The position numbers and the translations under genes are program-made. Positions 23,039 through 32,089 of a stretch of 64,000 nt of DNA are shown one piece after another. The DNA comes from Comamonas koreensis. Its GTDB lineage: Bacteria > Pseudomonadota > Gammaproteobacteria > Burkholderiales > Burkholderiaceae_C. Each line of letters opens with the position of its first letter. Within the stretch, counting starts at the first letter, position 1. The notes beneath the pieces were generated by a model. The model was given only the letters and a program-made list of their open reading frames with translations, was not told where the DNA came from and ran no database searches. The DNA lies in assembly GCF_014076495.1 (NCBI RefSeq), contig NZ_CP043575.1, positions 4,402,001 to 4,466,000 on the forward strand. Direction: 5' to 3'.

Positions 23039-24669
23039 GCCTTGAGCTGCTCGCGCAGCTTGAACTTCTGGATCTTGCCCGATGGCGTGGCCGGCATGTC
23101 TGCGAGCACCACCAGGCGTTCGGGCAGGTAGTGCGGCGCCAGCTTCTGCGTCCGCAAGAACGCGGTCACATCGGCCAGCGCCGGCTCGGCTGCGCCGGGC
23201 TTGAGCACGATCACCGCGCAAGCCCGCTCACCCAGGCGCTCGTCCGCATAAGCCACCACCGCGGCCTGCGCCACGGCCGGGTGCTTGTAGAGCAGAGACT
23301 CCACCTCCACCACCGGAATGTTCTCGCCACCTCGGATGATCACATCCTTACTGCGGCCGGTGATACGGATATAGCCTTGCGCATCCATGCGCGCCTGGTC
23401 GCCGGTATCGAACCAGCCGTCATCGGTGGTGGCATTGAGATGCGGGCGTTTCAGATAGCCACCAAAGTTGGAGTTGGCCCGTACCCACAACTGGCCAATC
23501 TCGCCGCGCGGGCGCTCCTGGCCCAGGTCGTCCAGCACCTTGACCTCGGCGCCGGGCAAGGGCAGACCGTCGGTCTCCACCGCGCGCTGCGCGCCATCGC
23601 CGGGCAAGGTGGTGGTAACAGCGCCGTTCTCCGACATGCCCCAGGCCGAGATGATCTGCGCGCCCAAGGCCGTTTGCGCCTGCTCCACCAAGGGGCCGGG
23701 GATGGGCGCGCCGGCACACAAAAAAGTGCGCAGGCTGGGCACCGCCCCACTGGCAGCCACTTCGCGTGACAGATCGGCCAGAAACGGCGTCGACGCCATC
23801 GTGAACGTACAGTGCCATTGCCGTATCAGTTGCGCCGCCGTGGCGGCGTTCCACACATCCAGCAGCACCGCCGTGGCGCCCAGCATCACCGGCATCATCA
23901 GCCCGTACATAAAGCCGGTCTGGTGCGCCATGGGCGACGCCATCAGCACCACATCGTCACGCCCCAGCGCCAGGCGCTCGGCATAGGCGTTGATGTTGGC
24001 CATCAAGGTATTGGAGGAGTGCATCACGCCCTTGGGCTCACCCGTGGTGCCGCTGGTGTAGATGAGCTGGGTGATGGCATCGGGCGGGACCCGGTGTGAG
24101 CTCAGGACCTGCGCGGCATCGGCATCGCGCTCCCAGGCGGGCTGGGTCAGCAGCGCCTCAAAACTGTCTACACCGGCACCACCGATGGCGACCACATGCT
24201 GGAGCTGCGGCAACTGTGGCTGAATGCCTTTGAGCATCGCCTCGTAATCGACATTGCGAAAGTCCTTCAGCACCACGACCAGCTTGGCCTCCCCGTGGCC
24301 CAGCATGAAGAGCAACTCGCGCTCCCGAAAGATGGGCATCAGGGGGTTGAGCACCGCGCCGATGCGTGCGCATGCCAGGTACAGCACCGTGAACTTCCAG
24401 ACATTGGGCAACTGGCAGGCCACCACATCGGCAGGCCGCACACCCAGTCGCCACAAACCGATGGCCACGCGGTCGGCCATGCGCGCCAACTGCGCATAGT
24501 TGAAGGACTGCGCAGTGTCCTCGCCCGTGCGCTGCGCCACCAGTGCCAGCCGGTCGGGCCAGTGCTGCGCCGCCTGGTCCAGCGCATCGTTGATGGTAGT
24601 GTCGCGCCACCAGCCCTGGCTGCGCATCTGCGCACGGCGCGGCGCCAGCAATACGGCATCAAATTGCAT
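23035..24669 (-). CDS. aliA: Cyclohexanecarboxylate-CoA ligase
   Basis: The 544-residue AMP-forming acyl-CoA synthetase has the P-loop-like QLIYTSGTTGEPKGVMHS (about residue 190), the A8-type motif GWFDTGDQARMDAQGYIRIT, the hinge GRSKDVIIRGGENI and the catalytic lysine region ATPSGKIQKFKLRE at the C-terminus. Ligases of this type activate carboxylates through an acyl-adenylate. The ring-acid substrate is inferred from downstream badH and badI on the same strand, which form the aliphatic cyclohexanecarboxylate pathway known in Rhodopseudomonas palustris. It is the last gene of the operon, 60 bp after aliB. Confidence 0.82.
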   Translation of the reverse strand: MQFDAVLLAPRRAQMRSQGWWRDTTINDALDQAAQHWPDRLALVAQRTGEDTAQSFNYAQLARMADRVAIGLWRLGVRPADVVACQLPNVWKFTVLYLACARIGAVLNPLMPIFRERELLFMLGHGEAKLVVVLKDFRNVDYEAMLKGIQPQLPQLQHVVAIGGAGVDSFEALLTQPAWERDADAAQVLSSHRVPPDAITQLIYTSGTTGEPKGVMHSSNTLMANINAYAERLALGRDDVVLMASPMAHQTGFMYGLMMPVMLGATAVLLDVWNAATAAQLIRQWHCTFTMASTPFLADLSREVAASGAVPSLRTFLCAGAPIPGPLVEQAQTALGAQIISAWGMSENGAVTTTLPGDGAQRAVETDGLPLPGAEVKVLDDLGQERPRGEIGQLWVRANSNFGGYLKRPHLNATTDDGWFDTGDQARMDAQGYIRITGRSKDVIIRGGENIPVVEVESLLYKHPAVAQAAVVAYADERLGERACAVIVLKPGAAEPALADVTAFLRTQKLAPHYLPERLVVLADMPATPSGKIQKFKLREQLKA

Positions 24670-24729
24670 GCTTGTCTCCTGTGGGTTGAGGCTCCGCGCT
24701 GGTGGGCCGCGCTTGGGAGCAAATCACGG

Positions 24730-25881
24730 CTATGCCGGCACGGCCTGCCTGCCCGCCCGGTCGCGGGCAATGATGGTCTTCATGATCTGGGCGGTGCCGT
24801 CACCAATCTGAAAGCCCAGCACATCGCGCAGGCGCTGCTCCATCACGCCCCGGTCATAGCCGCCATGTCCCAACATCAAGAGGCACTGGTGGATGCAGTC
24901 ATAGGCCAGCTTGGGGGCCCACCATTTGCACATCGCCGCTTCGGCGCTGTGGGGCTTGCGCTGGTCCTTGAGCCACAGCGCCTGCAGGCACAAAAGGCGT
25001 GCGGCGCTGACCTGCGTATCCAAATCCGCCAAAGGGTGCGACACGCCCTGGAACGCCGACAAGGGCTTGCCAAAAGCCTGGCGCTGGGTGACGTACTGCC
25101 AGGCATCGTCGAGCGCCGCACGCGCCACGGCCAGAACCTGCAAGCCGATCAGCGCGCGTGAATAGTCAAAGCCCTGCATCACCTGCACAAAGCCCTGGTT
25201 CTCCTCACCCAGGCGATGCGAGAGCGGCACACGCACATGGTCAAAAAACAGCGAGCCCCTGCCAATGGCGCGCTGGCCATGGCAATCCAAGCGGCTGCGC
25301 GTGATGCCAGGCAAGTCCATCGGCACCAGCAACGCCGTCACGCCATGCGCGCCCGATTCCACCGTGCCGGTGCGGCCAAACACCACGGCGATATCGCACT
25401 GGTCTGCGGCAGAGATCGAGGTCTTCTCGCCGTTGATCACATAGCCTTGTGCATCGCGCTCTACGCGCAGGCGCAGGTTGGCCGCGTCCGAGCCACCGCG
25501 CGGCTCGGTCAGCGCAATGGCACACAGCGCCTCGCCCGCCACCATTTTTTGCAACCAGCGCTCCGCCACCTCCGGCTGGCCGTGGGCGGCCAGAATCTGC
25601 GCATTGAGCGAGGCCAGCAGCGGCACATAGGACATGCTCAGATCGGCGCGCGCCAGCTCCTCATGCACCACGCCAGCGGCCAGGCAACCCAGGCCCTGCC
25701 CGCCCAACTGCTCGGGCAGCTCAGGGGCGATCAGGCCCATGGCGCCCATCTCACGCATCAGCGCACGGTCCAGCACGCGGGTCCGGTCGCGCTCCAAAAA
25801 GCCCGGCGCCACGCGCGCATCGGCAAACCGGCGCACCGATGCAGCCAGGCTCATCAAGTCATCGTTCAAGTACGGATTCAT
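24730..25881 (-). CDS. aliB: Acyl-CoA dehydrogenase (cyclohexanecarboxyl-CoA)
   Basis: The 383-residue flavoprotein has the acyl-CoA dehydrogenase layout: an N-terminal helical domain, FAD and substrate motif AIALTEPRGGSDAANLRLRV, a beta domain, and a C-terminal helix bundle with YDRGVMEQRLRDVLGFQIGD and QIMKTIIAR. It should oxidise cyclohexanecarboxyl-CoA to the cyclohex-1-ene product and pass electrons to an electron transfer flavoprotein. ATG 25881 is preferred over GTG 25887 because GAGAGG sits just upstream. It lies 24 bp downstream of badI, so translation is likely linked. Substrate is inferred from the cluster. Confidence 0.82.
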   Translation of the reverse strand: MNPYLNDDLMSLAASVRRFADARVAPGFLERDRTRVLDRALMREMGAMGLIAPELPEQLGGQGLGCLAAGVVHEELARADLSMSYVPLLASLNAQILAAHGQPEVAERWLQKMVAGEALCAIALTEPRGGSDAANLRLRVERDAQGYVINGEKTSISAADQCDIAVVFGRTGTVESGAHGVTALLVPMDLPGITRSRLDCHGQRAIGRGSLFFDHVRVPLSHRLGEENQGFVQVMQGFDYSRALIGLQVLAVARAALDDAWQYVTQRQAFGKPLSAFQGVSHPLADLDTQVSAARLLCLQALWLKDQRKPHSAEAAMCKWWAPKLAYDCIHQCLLMLGHGGYDRGVMEQRLRDVLGFQIGDGTAQIMKTIIARDRAGRQAVPA

Positions 25882-25905
25882 GGACACCTCTCGCGGCAGG
25901 CTGCG

Positions 25906-26688
25906 TTACTTGGCGTGTTTGCGGAAATCGGGCTTGCGCTTTTCCTTGAGTGCAGCCACGCCTTCGCGCGACTCGTCGGTGTCGTAATACAGCTTGAGCG
26001 CGTACATGCCCATGCCGGCAATGCCCGCCTGGTGCGCGGTGTCCATGTTGAAGCTGCGCTTGGCAATCGCAATCGCGGTGGGGCTGCGCTCGCAGATAGT
26101 CTCGGCCCATTCCTGCACGGTGGCATCGAGCTGCTCTGGCGCCACGCAGATATTGGCCAGCCCCATGGCGACCGCCTCTTCGCCGGAGTAGCGCTTGTTC
26201 AGGTACCAGATCTCGCGGGCCTTTTTCTCGCCCACCACGCGCGCCAGGAATGCCGTGCCATAGCCCGGGTCGACCGAGCCCATCTTGGGGCCTACCTGGC
26301 CAAAGATGGCCTTGTCCGAGCAGATCGTCAGATCACAGATGGTGCACAGCACATTGCCGCCGCCAATCGCATAGCCCTGCACGCGGGCAATCACCGGCTT
26401 GGGCACATTGCGGATGGCGTCGTGCAGCTCTTCCATCGGCAGGCCGATGGTGCCACGGCCATCGTAGTTGCCATCGTGCGCCGACTGGTCGCCGCCGGTA
26501 CAAAAAGCCTTGTCGCCCGCGCCGGCCAGCACGATGCAACCCACGCTTTTGTCATAGCCCGCCTTGTTCAGCGCGCGGATCAGCTCGTCGCAGGTGGTGC
26601 CGCGAAAGGCGTTCATCTTCTCGGGCCGGTTGATGGTGATCCAGGCCACATGGTTGCGCACGTCGTAGAGGATGTCTTCAAATTCCAT
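25906..26688 (-). CDS. badI: 2-ketocyclohexanecarboxyl-CoA hydrolase
   Basis: The 260-residue crotonase-fold enzyme closely follows known BadI: INRPEKMNAFRGTTCDELIR, LAGAGDKAFCTGGDQSAHDG, VQGYAIGGGNVLCTICDLTI, FGQVGPKMGSVDPGYGTAFL and ending SREGVAALKEKRKPDFRKHA. BadI opens the six-membered ring of 2-ketocyclohexanecarboxyl-CoA to pimeloyl-CoA. Length matches the family. ATG 26688 has AAGGAGA upstream. This is the most specific marker of the pathway in this operon. Confidence 0.93.
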   Translation of the reverse strand: MEFEDILYDVRNHVAWITINRPEKMNAFRGTTCDELIRALNKAGYDKSVGCIVLAGAGDKAFCTGGDQSAHDGNYDGRGTIGLPMEELHDAIRNVPKPVIARVQGYAIGGGNVLCTICDLTICSDKAIFGQVGPKMGSVDPGYGTAFLARVVGEKKAREIWYLNKRYSGEEAVAMGLANICVAPEQLDATVQEWAETICERSPTAIAIAKRSFNMDTAHQAGIAGMGMYALKLYYDTDESREGVAALKEKRKPDFRKHAK

Positions 26689-26718
26689 ACCAGTCTCCTT
26701 ATTTATTGGGGGGGGCCT

Positions 26719-27483
26719 TCAGCCGGCCATCGTCAAGCCGCCCGATACGCTGATGACCTGGCCGGTCACATAGGAGGCGTCGCCCGAGGCAAAGAACAGG
26801 ATTGCGCCGGGCAGGTCCTCGGGCTGGCCGATGCGGCCCAGCGGGATCGCACGGGTAAAGGCCTCGAGCAGCCTGTCGGGGTTGCCCGCGCCCTCCTTGT
26901 AGCTGGCAAACAAGGCGGTATCGGTGGGGCCGGGGCAAACCACGTTCACGGTGATGTTGTGGCGGGCATGCTCGCGTGCCAGGGTTTTGGACAGCGCCAC
27001 CAGCCCGCCCTTGCAGGCGGCATACACCGCCTCGCCTGAGGAGCCCACGCGCGCCGCGTCAGACGCGATGTTGACGATGCGCCCCGCCTTGCGCTCTGCC
27101 ATGTGCGGCAGCACCGCGTGGTGCATGTGCAGGGCACCCACCAGGTTGATGGCAATGAGCTGCTGCCATTCGCCCTCATGGGTCTTGGTGAAGGGCTTGA
27201 ACACATCCCAGCCCGCGTTGTTGACGAGCACATCAATCGCAGCCCATTGCTCGGCCTGCTGCACGGCCGCATCGACACTCGCCCGGTCGGTGATATCACA
27301 GGCCAGCGCCTGCGCCAGGCCGCCCGCCGCTGCAATCGCATCGGCCACCGCCTGTGCGGCGCCCAGCTGCTTGTCGAGCACGGTCACCCGGGCGCCTTCA
27401 GCGGCAAAGCGTTTGCAGGTAGCCCCACCAATGCCGCCACCCCCACCGGTTACTACAACATGTTGCCCATCAAAACGTGCCAT
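26719..27483 (-). CDS. badH: 2-hydroxycyclohexanecarboxyl-CoA dehydrogenase
   Basis: The 254-residue short-chain dehydrogenase has the nucleotide motif VVTGGGGGIGGATCKRFA (TGxxxGIG), NNAG at VLVNNAGWDV, and the catalytic Ser...Tyr-x-x-x-Lys as IASDAARVGSSGEAVYAACK. The C-terminus GQVISVSGGLTMAG is typical. BadH oxidises the 2-hydroxy intermediate to the 2-keto compound with NAD. ATG 27483 is chosen since AAAGGTGGG precedes it; a longer frame from 27504 lacks this. First gene of the operon, divergent from the MarR regulator. Confidence 0.88.
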   Translation of the reverse strand: MARFDGQHVVVTGGGGGIGGATCKRFAAEGARVTVLDKQLGAAQAVADAIAAAGGLAQALACDITDRASVDAAVQQAEQWAAIDVLVNNAGWDVFKPFTKTHEGEWQQLIAINLVGALHMHHAVLPHMAERKAGRIVNIASDAARVGSSGEAVYAACKGGLVALSKTLAREHARHNITVNVVCPGPTDTALFASYKEGAGNPDRLLEAFTRAIPLGRIGQPEDLPGAILFFASGDASYVTGQVISVSGGLTMAG

Positions 27484-27564
27484 GATCCCACCTTTCTTGT
27501 GCATTGCATCGTTTAATTAGACAATATATTTACACAAATGCCATGCCATGGCAATATCGGAATC
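27484..27564. promoter_or_regulatory. badH/badR divergent control region
   Basis: The short region between badH and the MarR gene is AT-rich around TTTAATTAGACAATATATTT (about 27511-27530). It contains the promoters of both and is where a MarR-type BadR would be expected to bind. No clean operator dyad is evident by eye, so the exact site is not assigned. Confidence 0.4.
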
Positions 27565-28083
27565 ATGAGCAAACTCGCCAAAGACCCTAGAGAAAACCCG
27601 CAGCAACTGCGCACCGACCTGGCCAATCGTCTGTATTTCAAGCTCTACCAATGCGCCAACATGTTGCATAAAACTGGGACCAAGGCCGTTGAAGCCCAGG
27701 GCCTGACCACACAGCAGTGGGCGGTGATGGGCGCGCTGTCGCGGCCCGAATCAGAGCAGGGCATGGGCATGGGCGACCTGGCCCGCTACCTGTTGGTGAG
27801 CCGCCAGAACCTCACCGGCCTGCTGTCACGCATGGAGGCCGCCGGCTATGTGCACAGCGTGCCCGACCCGGCAGACAAACGCTCCCGTCTGGTGCAATTG
27901 ACGCCAGCCGGGCAGCAGGTGTGGCAGCACGATGCAGCCGAGTCGATTGGCCGCTATTACGAGCAGGCGCTCGAGGGGTTCTCGAGCAATGACATGGTTC
28001 ACACCCTGCACTACCTGCTCAAGCTGCTGGACAACATGAAGGCGATCGATGCGCAGCAGAATGCGGGCAAGGAGGAGAGTTGA
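27565..28083 (+). CDS. badR: MarR-family regulator, BadR-like
   Basis: The 172-residue regulator (ATG 27565; an ATG at 27538 would add nine residues) has a winged helix-turn-helix: QGLTTQQWAVMGALSRP, MGDLARYLLVSRQNLTGLLS (recognition helix), MEAAGYVHSVPDPADKRSRL (wing with the DKR motif). It lies divergent from badH as BadR does in R. palustris, where a MarR-type repressor is relieved by a pathway CoA ester. Ligand and operator here are inferred by analogy. Confidence 0.82.
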   Translation: MSKLAKDPRENPQQLRTDLANRLYFKLYQCANMLHKTGTKAVEAQGLTTQQWAVMGALSRPESEQGMGMGDLARYLLVSRQNLTGLLSRMEAAGYVHSVPDPADKRSRLVQLTPAGQQVWQHDAAESIGRYYEQALEGFSSNDMVHTLHYLLKLLDNMKAIDAQQNAGKEES

Positions 28084-28278
28084 GCGCAGCTCTTTTCCGC
28101 GCATGCCGGCAGAGCCGGGCAATGGCTGCAAGGATTGACCGGCACCAAGTGGCTTAAGAACGGTTACGCAGGCCAGGGCCGAAATCAATCAATACATCTA
28201 CGTTGCCCTGGTTGGCGATACACGGCCTGCGCATACCTGGCTTGCGGTCTTTACCCCGTCTCCACCGCGTCAACTCTG

Positions 28279-30420
28279 CTACAAATTAACGCGCAAAACT
28301 GCACTCTCACTCGCTAGAACCAGGGTGCGGTCATCCAGCGCAGTCAGACCGTATACCCAGTTAAGACTGCCGGGCAGCGCTCCAAGACGGACACCCAGGT
28401 TACCCAGCGCTTCGCTGCCAGCCACCAAGCGAAGACCACCGCCGGGCTCCATGGCATAGATAGCACTACTTCCCCCGACAAAATCCGGCTGCGTTGACGA
28501 CACAAAGATCTGGCCGGAAGGCGAAACGGCCATCTGGTCAAAGGTGGAAACGTCGCTTTCACTTCGCCATAGCTTGCTGGGTTCTGCGCCCTGCCCATCA
28601 ACGCGGTACACCGCAGCACGCCCGCTGCTGCTGTACAGGTAGACGCGGCCTTGCGAGTCGACCTTGCTATTCCATAGCTGCCATGCCGGCGAGTAGTCCG
28701 GGAAAGGCCGCTCCAATACCTGGCCTGGCGTGCCAGCATAGGTGGTCACGCTGCCATCTGGGGTGATACGGCGCAAGGTCTGTCCATACCACAGTCGCAG
28801 CACTCGAGGGCTAGGAAGCGCGACACCGCCTCGCTCATATTCATACGCCGGTGCATCGATGACCCAGAGGTTGCCAGCCTGGTCGAACGACAGACCTCTA
28901 GGCGATGCAAACCGCGCTTGCAAAGCAGAACCGTCTGCATAGCCCTTCTCTTCGACGTTGCCCGCAAATACCGCCAGACTGCCATCGGCCTTCAGTTGCA
29001 TGATGGCGCAGCCTGAGGCATAGAAGATGTTGTCGTTCCCATCGGCGGCAATCTCCGTCACGCGGTCAGATAATTTGCCGGGCAATGTAGTAACAGCGCC
29101 ATCGGGCCTTATTTTTCTGACAACTTGGCGATATGCATCAGCATTGGAGTACATGCCCCCATAGCCCTCAAGCACGAAAATGTCGCCTTTGGCATTGACC
29201 GCCATGCCGTTCATGACGCCCGTGAAGCGCGCATTGGACCCCAGGCCATCCACCGAAATACTATCAACGTTGGCGCCCACCCAGGAGCTGACCTTTCTGG
29301 TTTGCAGATTGATCCTGCGCAGTGCGTTGGAATCCTCGCCAATGAGCAGATCACCATCAGGCAATTGCACCATAGAGGACGGGCGCTGCAAACGCGCATC
29401 CTCGCCCACACCATCGTTCACGTGCCAGAGGTCCAGATGCGCATCCGGAATTCCCACGAACGGCGTGAAGGAGCCGTCCAAACCCAGCTGGACAACGCGG
29501 CTGCCCTCCAAGGCATAGAACGACGTGGCGCTGGTCTGCACCAGATTACTGACATTTGTACGCAACTCGTTGGCATTGGACATAGTGTGGACCTGACCGT
29601 CCAGTGTGATGCTGCGGAAATGCCTCCTATCCAGCGCCAGAAGGCTGCCGTCCGGTTGCCCGAGCAGTTGGATGAGATCGACAAAGCCTGCTTCGCTGCC
29701 TTGACCATCCCTGCGCTCTAGCGGAAGACCTTGCCGCCCCGCAACAGTAACAATCTGACCACCGCTCGTCAGCTTACGAACCATCATGTCTTCCGGCATT
29801 CCAAACACGGTTCCTTTGTCGATAAAGTACAAACTACCGTCCGCACCCAACACCGGGGATGCCACATAACCCATCCGTGCGGACGCGCCATCGCCATCGG
29901 CGTAGCCAGCCTCCGAAGGATTTCCGGCAATGGGTATCCAGCCGGTGTCGCTTTGGCGGTAAACGCAGGCCAAAGCAAAGGCATGAAGCCGCCCTTGGGC
30001 ATCTGCAGCTATTTGGTATTCTGAACCTGCAGGGGGACCTGGAACGAGACTGAGCTGCGCATCCTGGTCGACCTTCGCAAGACGACCACCATTGATCGGG
30101 ATGTAGACAGTGCCACCGGGAGCAATACTCAAGTAATTACGAATTGGCAACCGCGCCTCTGCGCCTTTGCCCTCCAGCAAACCGGCTCCGCCCAGTTGAC
30201 CAGCCAGAAGAAAAATGCCGGGCTTCTGCACAGCGGGTGGAGGTGCTGGCACCACTTCACCGCCCTCTGAGTCAGAACCTCCGCCGCAGCCTGTCAATAC
30301 CAATGCCCCCCCACCGAGTGCAGAAAGAAATACCCGCCGACTAAGCCCGTCCAGGCGCACCAAGCCACTTTTCTGTGATTCATTCTGGGTAAATTTCAAG
30401 CCACTCTCCTTGTAATTCAT
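28279..30420 (-). CDS. Exported beta-propeller (NHL-like) lipoprotein
   Basis: The 713-residue protein begins with a Tat-type lipoprotein signal: SRRVFLSALGGGALVLTGCG with twin Arg (about residues 28-29) and a lipidation Cys near 45. A Pro-rich linker follows, then repeated strands of NHL or six-bladed propeller type, such as KGYADGSALQARFASPRGLS, FDQAGNLWVIDAP and ITPDGSVTTYAGTPGQ. It probably binds protein or polymer at the membrane surface. ATG 30420 has no ribosome site; a TTG at 30399 with GGAGAG upstream is an alternative start. No operon partner is clear. Confidence 0.75.
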   Translation of the reverse strand: MNYKESGLKFTQNESQKSGLVRLDGLSRRVFLSALGGGALVLTGCGGGSDSEGGEVVPAPPPAVQKPGIFLLAGQLGGAGLLEGKGAEARLPIRNYLSIAPGGTVYIPINGGRLAKVDQDAQLSLVPGPPAGSEYQIAADAQGRLHAFALACVYRQSDTGWIPIAGNPSEAGYADGDGASARMGYVASPVLGADGSLYFIDKGTVFGMPEDMMVRKLTSGGQIVTVAGRQGLPLERRDGQGSEAGFVDLIQLLGQPDGSLLALDRRHFRSITLDGQVHTMSNANELRTNVSNLVQTSATSFYALEGSRVVQLGLDGSFTPFVGIPDAHLDLWHVNDGVGEDARLQRPSSMVQLPDGDLLIGEDSNALRRINLQTRKVSSWVGANVDSISVDGLGSNARFTGVMNGMAVNAKGDIFVLEGYGGMYSNADAYRQVVRKIRPDGAVTTLPGKLSDRVTEIAADGNDNIFYASGCAIMQLKADGSLAVFAGNVEEKGYADGSALQARFASPRGLSFDQAGNLWVIDAPAYEYERGGVALPSPRVLRLWYGQTLRRITPDGSVTTYAGTPGQVLERPFPDYSPAWQLWNSKVDSQGRVYLYSSSGRAAVYRVDGQGAEPSKLWRSESDVSTFDQMAVSPSGQIFVSSTQPDFVGGSSAIYAMEPGGGLRLVAGSEALGNLGVRLGALPGSLNWVYGLTALDDRTLVLASESAVLRVNL

Positions 30421-31136
30421 CTATCAAATAGCGATTCCACAAAACACTATAGATGAAATACTTTCAACCCATCCAGCATTTGGCACTGGGACCCGGAAAT
30501 TCTGATGCCCATACTGAGCAATCCATTTACTCCGCCAACAATGCTCGGGGAGCATTTGACTGCGTCCATTGACTGCTGTGGATTAAAGTTGCATTCAATC
30601 CAACCGAGGACTTGAAGCCACGCAGACATTGGCTACCGCGGTTTTCCATCGTCCAGAACCCGCGCATCAAACAGCGCCGCCAACGATAGTCGAAGCACCT
30701 CCAAATAACATGGATGGACGGTTTCTCTACGTAGAAATCCGGTTGACATACCAGAATCAGGCCGTGCTGAGGAAGAGAATGAATCACGCTTATGCAACAA
30801 ACTGCAACCACCCCAACTTGCTCCCACGGTGCGAATCATTGCTGACGTTCTGAAAAAGTATTCAGTATTCATAGGACCTCGTACAGGGCGTTGCTTGCAA
30901 CCAATGCACAGCAAAAACCAGCCCTCAATGGCCAGTTTCGACTACCACGAAGATCGGAAAAGCAGTGATGCAAACCCAAGAGCGAGCCAAGAAAATCAAT
31001 TCACGTTTTCTTGCCACTCAAGGGCACACCGCAATACGCCCAGCCTCGGTCTCAGCAAGGGTTCGAGCGATCCGAGCCCATCCTATTGGGCGAGCGCATT
31101 GCAAAGGGCCCGAGCATGTGCGCGAGCGCCATGCAT
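30421..31136. other. Long intergenic region, no gene seen
   Basis: About 716 bp without a convincing gene. Short frames on both strands lack ribosome sites and recognisable domains. No repeat of the A-F family is seen. Codon-like patterns suggest decayed coding sequence, but no parent gene was identified. Confidence 0.4.
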
Positions 31137-31700
31137 TCAACGGATTCGGCATCTCGGATAGGCTTCCGCTTCCACTACCGAGCCATCTAGGTTCGTGATG
31201 TCCATCGTGCAGCCACTTCCATCTGGGCTCTTGCGCAGGTGAACCCGGTATTGCTTGCCCCTTTCGCCAACAACGAGCTTGTTCTCAGCACTACAACCTC
31301 TGCCCGGCGAGATCGATTTGGTACCGAAAGTCGTGTTCGTGGATGTTGTCGCGTACTGAAACCAGCCACCGGATATCACCACAGGTTGCCCGGCAGGCGC
31401 AACAATCTTCCAAGGACCTTTCAGGCTTGAATCGCGGTAGTAAGAATCCATTGATTGCATATATGCAACCCCCTGCCGGCTCTTGCACAGATTGGCGTTT
31501 CTGACAGGATTGATCTGCGCGGTAAAGCCGGTATCTATCCCGAAGTCAGACTCCAGAAAAAAAACCGGGTCGTCTGCTGCACCAGCATAGTTATATTGCG
31601 GTTTGGGCCGCGTCACGCATGCACCGAGGCATGCTGCCAAACCCAAGATCAACGCCATGTGTGCGACATGGGCGCTCTTTATTTTTGAAAGCCTCTGCAC
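31137..31700 (-). CDS. Hypothetical lipoprotein
   Basis: The 187-residue product starts at GTG 31700 behind AGAGGTC and has a lipoprotein signal (ALILGLAACLGAC, Cys near residue 28). The mature part has five further cysteines, among them NLCKSRQGVA, GRGCSAE, GCTMDI and YPRCRIR, so disulphides are likely in the periplasm. No family is recognised. It is on the same strand as the downstream NHL-like gene but 716 bp away. Confidence 0.65.
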   Translation of the reverse strand: MQRLSKIKSAHVAHMALILGLAACLGACVTRPKPQYNYAGAADDPVFFLESDFGIDTGFTAQINPVRNANLCKSRQGVAYMQSMDSYYRDSSLKGPWKIVAPAGQPVVISGGWFQYATTSTNTTFGTKSISPGRGCSAENKLVVGERGKQYRVHLRKSPDGSGCTMDITNLDGSVVEAEAYPRCRIR

Positions 31701-32089
31701 GGCGACCTCTTCTATCGGAAAAATAAAGCCGATAGCATAACCGCCTGAGCCCTATTGAAAAAGTACACCGGCCCTTGACTGGGCAAACGAATGTAAACAC
31801 AGCCTTTCGCTTAAGCAATGAGGGGGGGCTAATCAGAGAAAGAAAGCTCCCTTGGCAATACAGCACAAGTGTCCTATTACGGTGGAATTGGTCGTCAGCC
31901 AAAAACGAGAAATCTGACGAGAACAAGATACCCCACCTCTCGTCAAGGCTTGCCAGTGCGTCGAATGAGCATGGCACCGCAAGCCAACAAGCCAAGCGAT
32001 AGCGTCGCAAACATTCCGTGCGAGAGCACTGGAACAGGTATTGAGGTTGCGCCGACCGGCGCAGCAGCCTCCCCGTCTTCATCGGCAAT

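Noticed and set aside
25216..27039. 607-codon open frame on the plus strand opposite the bad cluster
   Set aside because: It spans three recognised genes on the other strand and has no family features.
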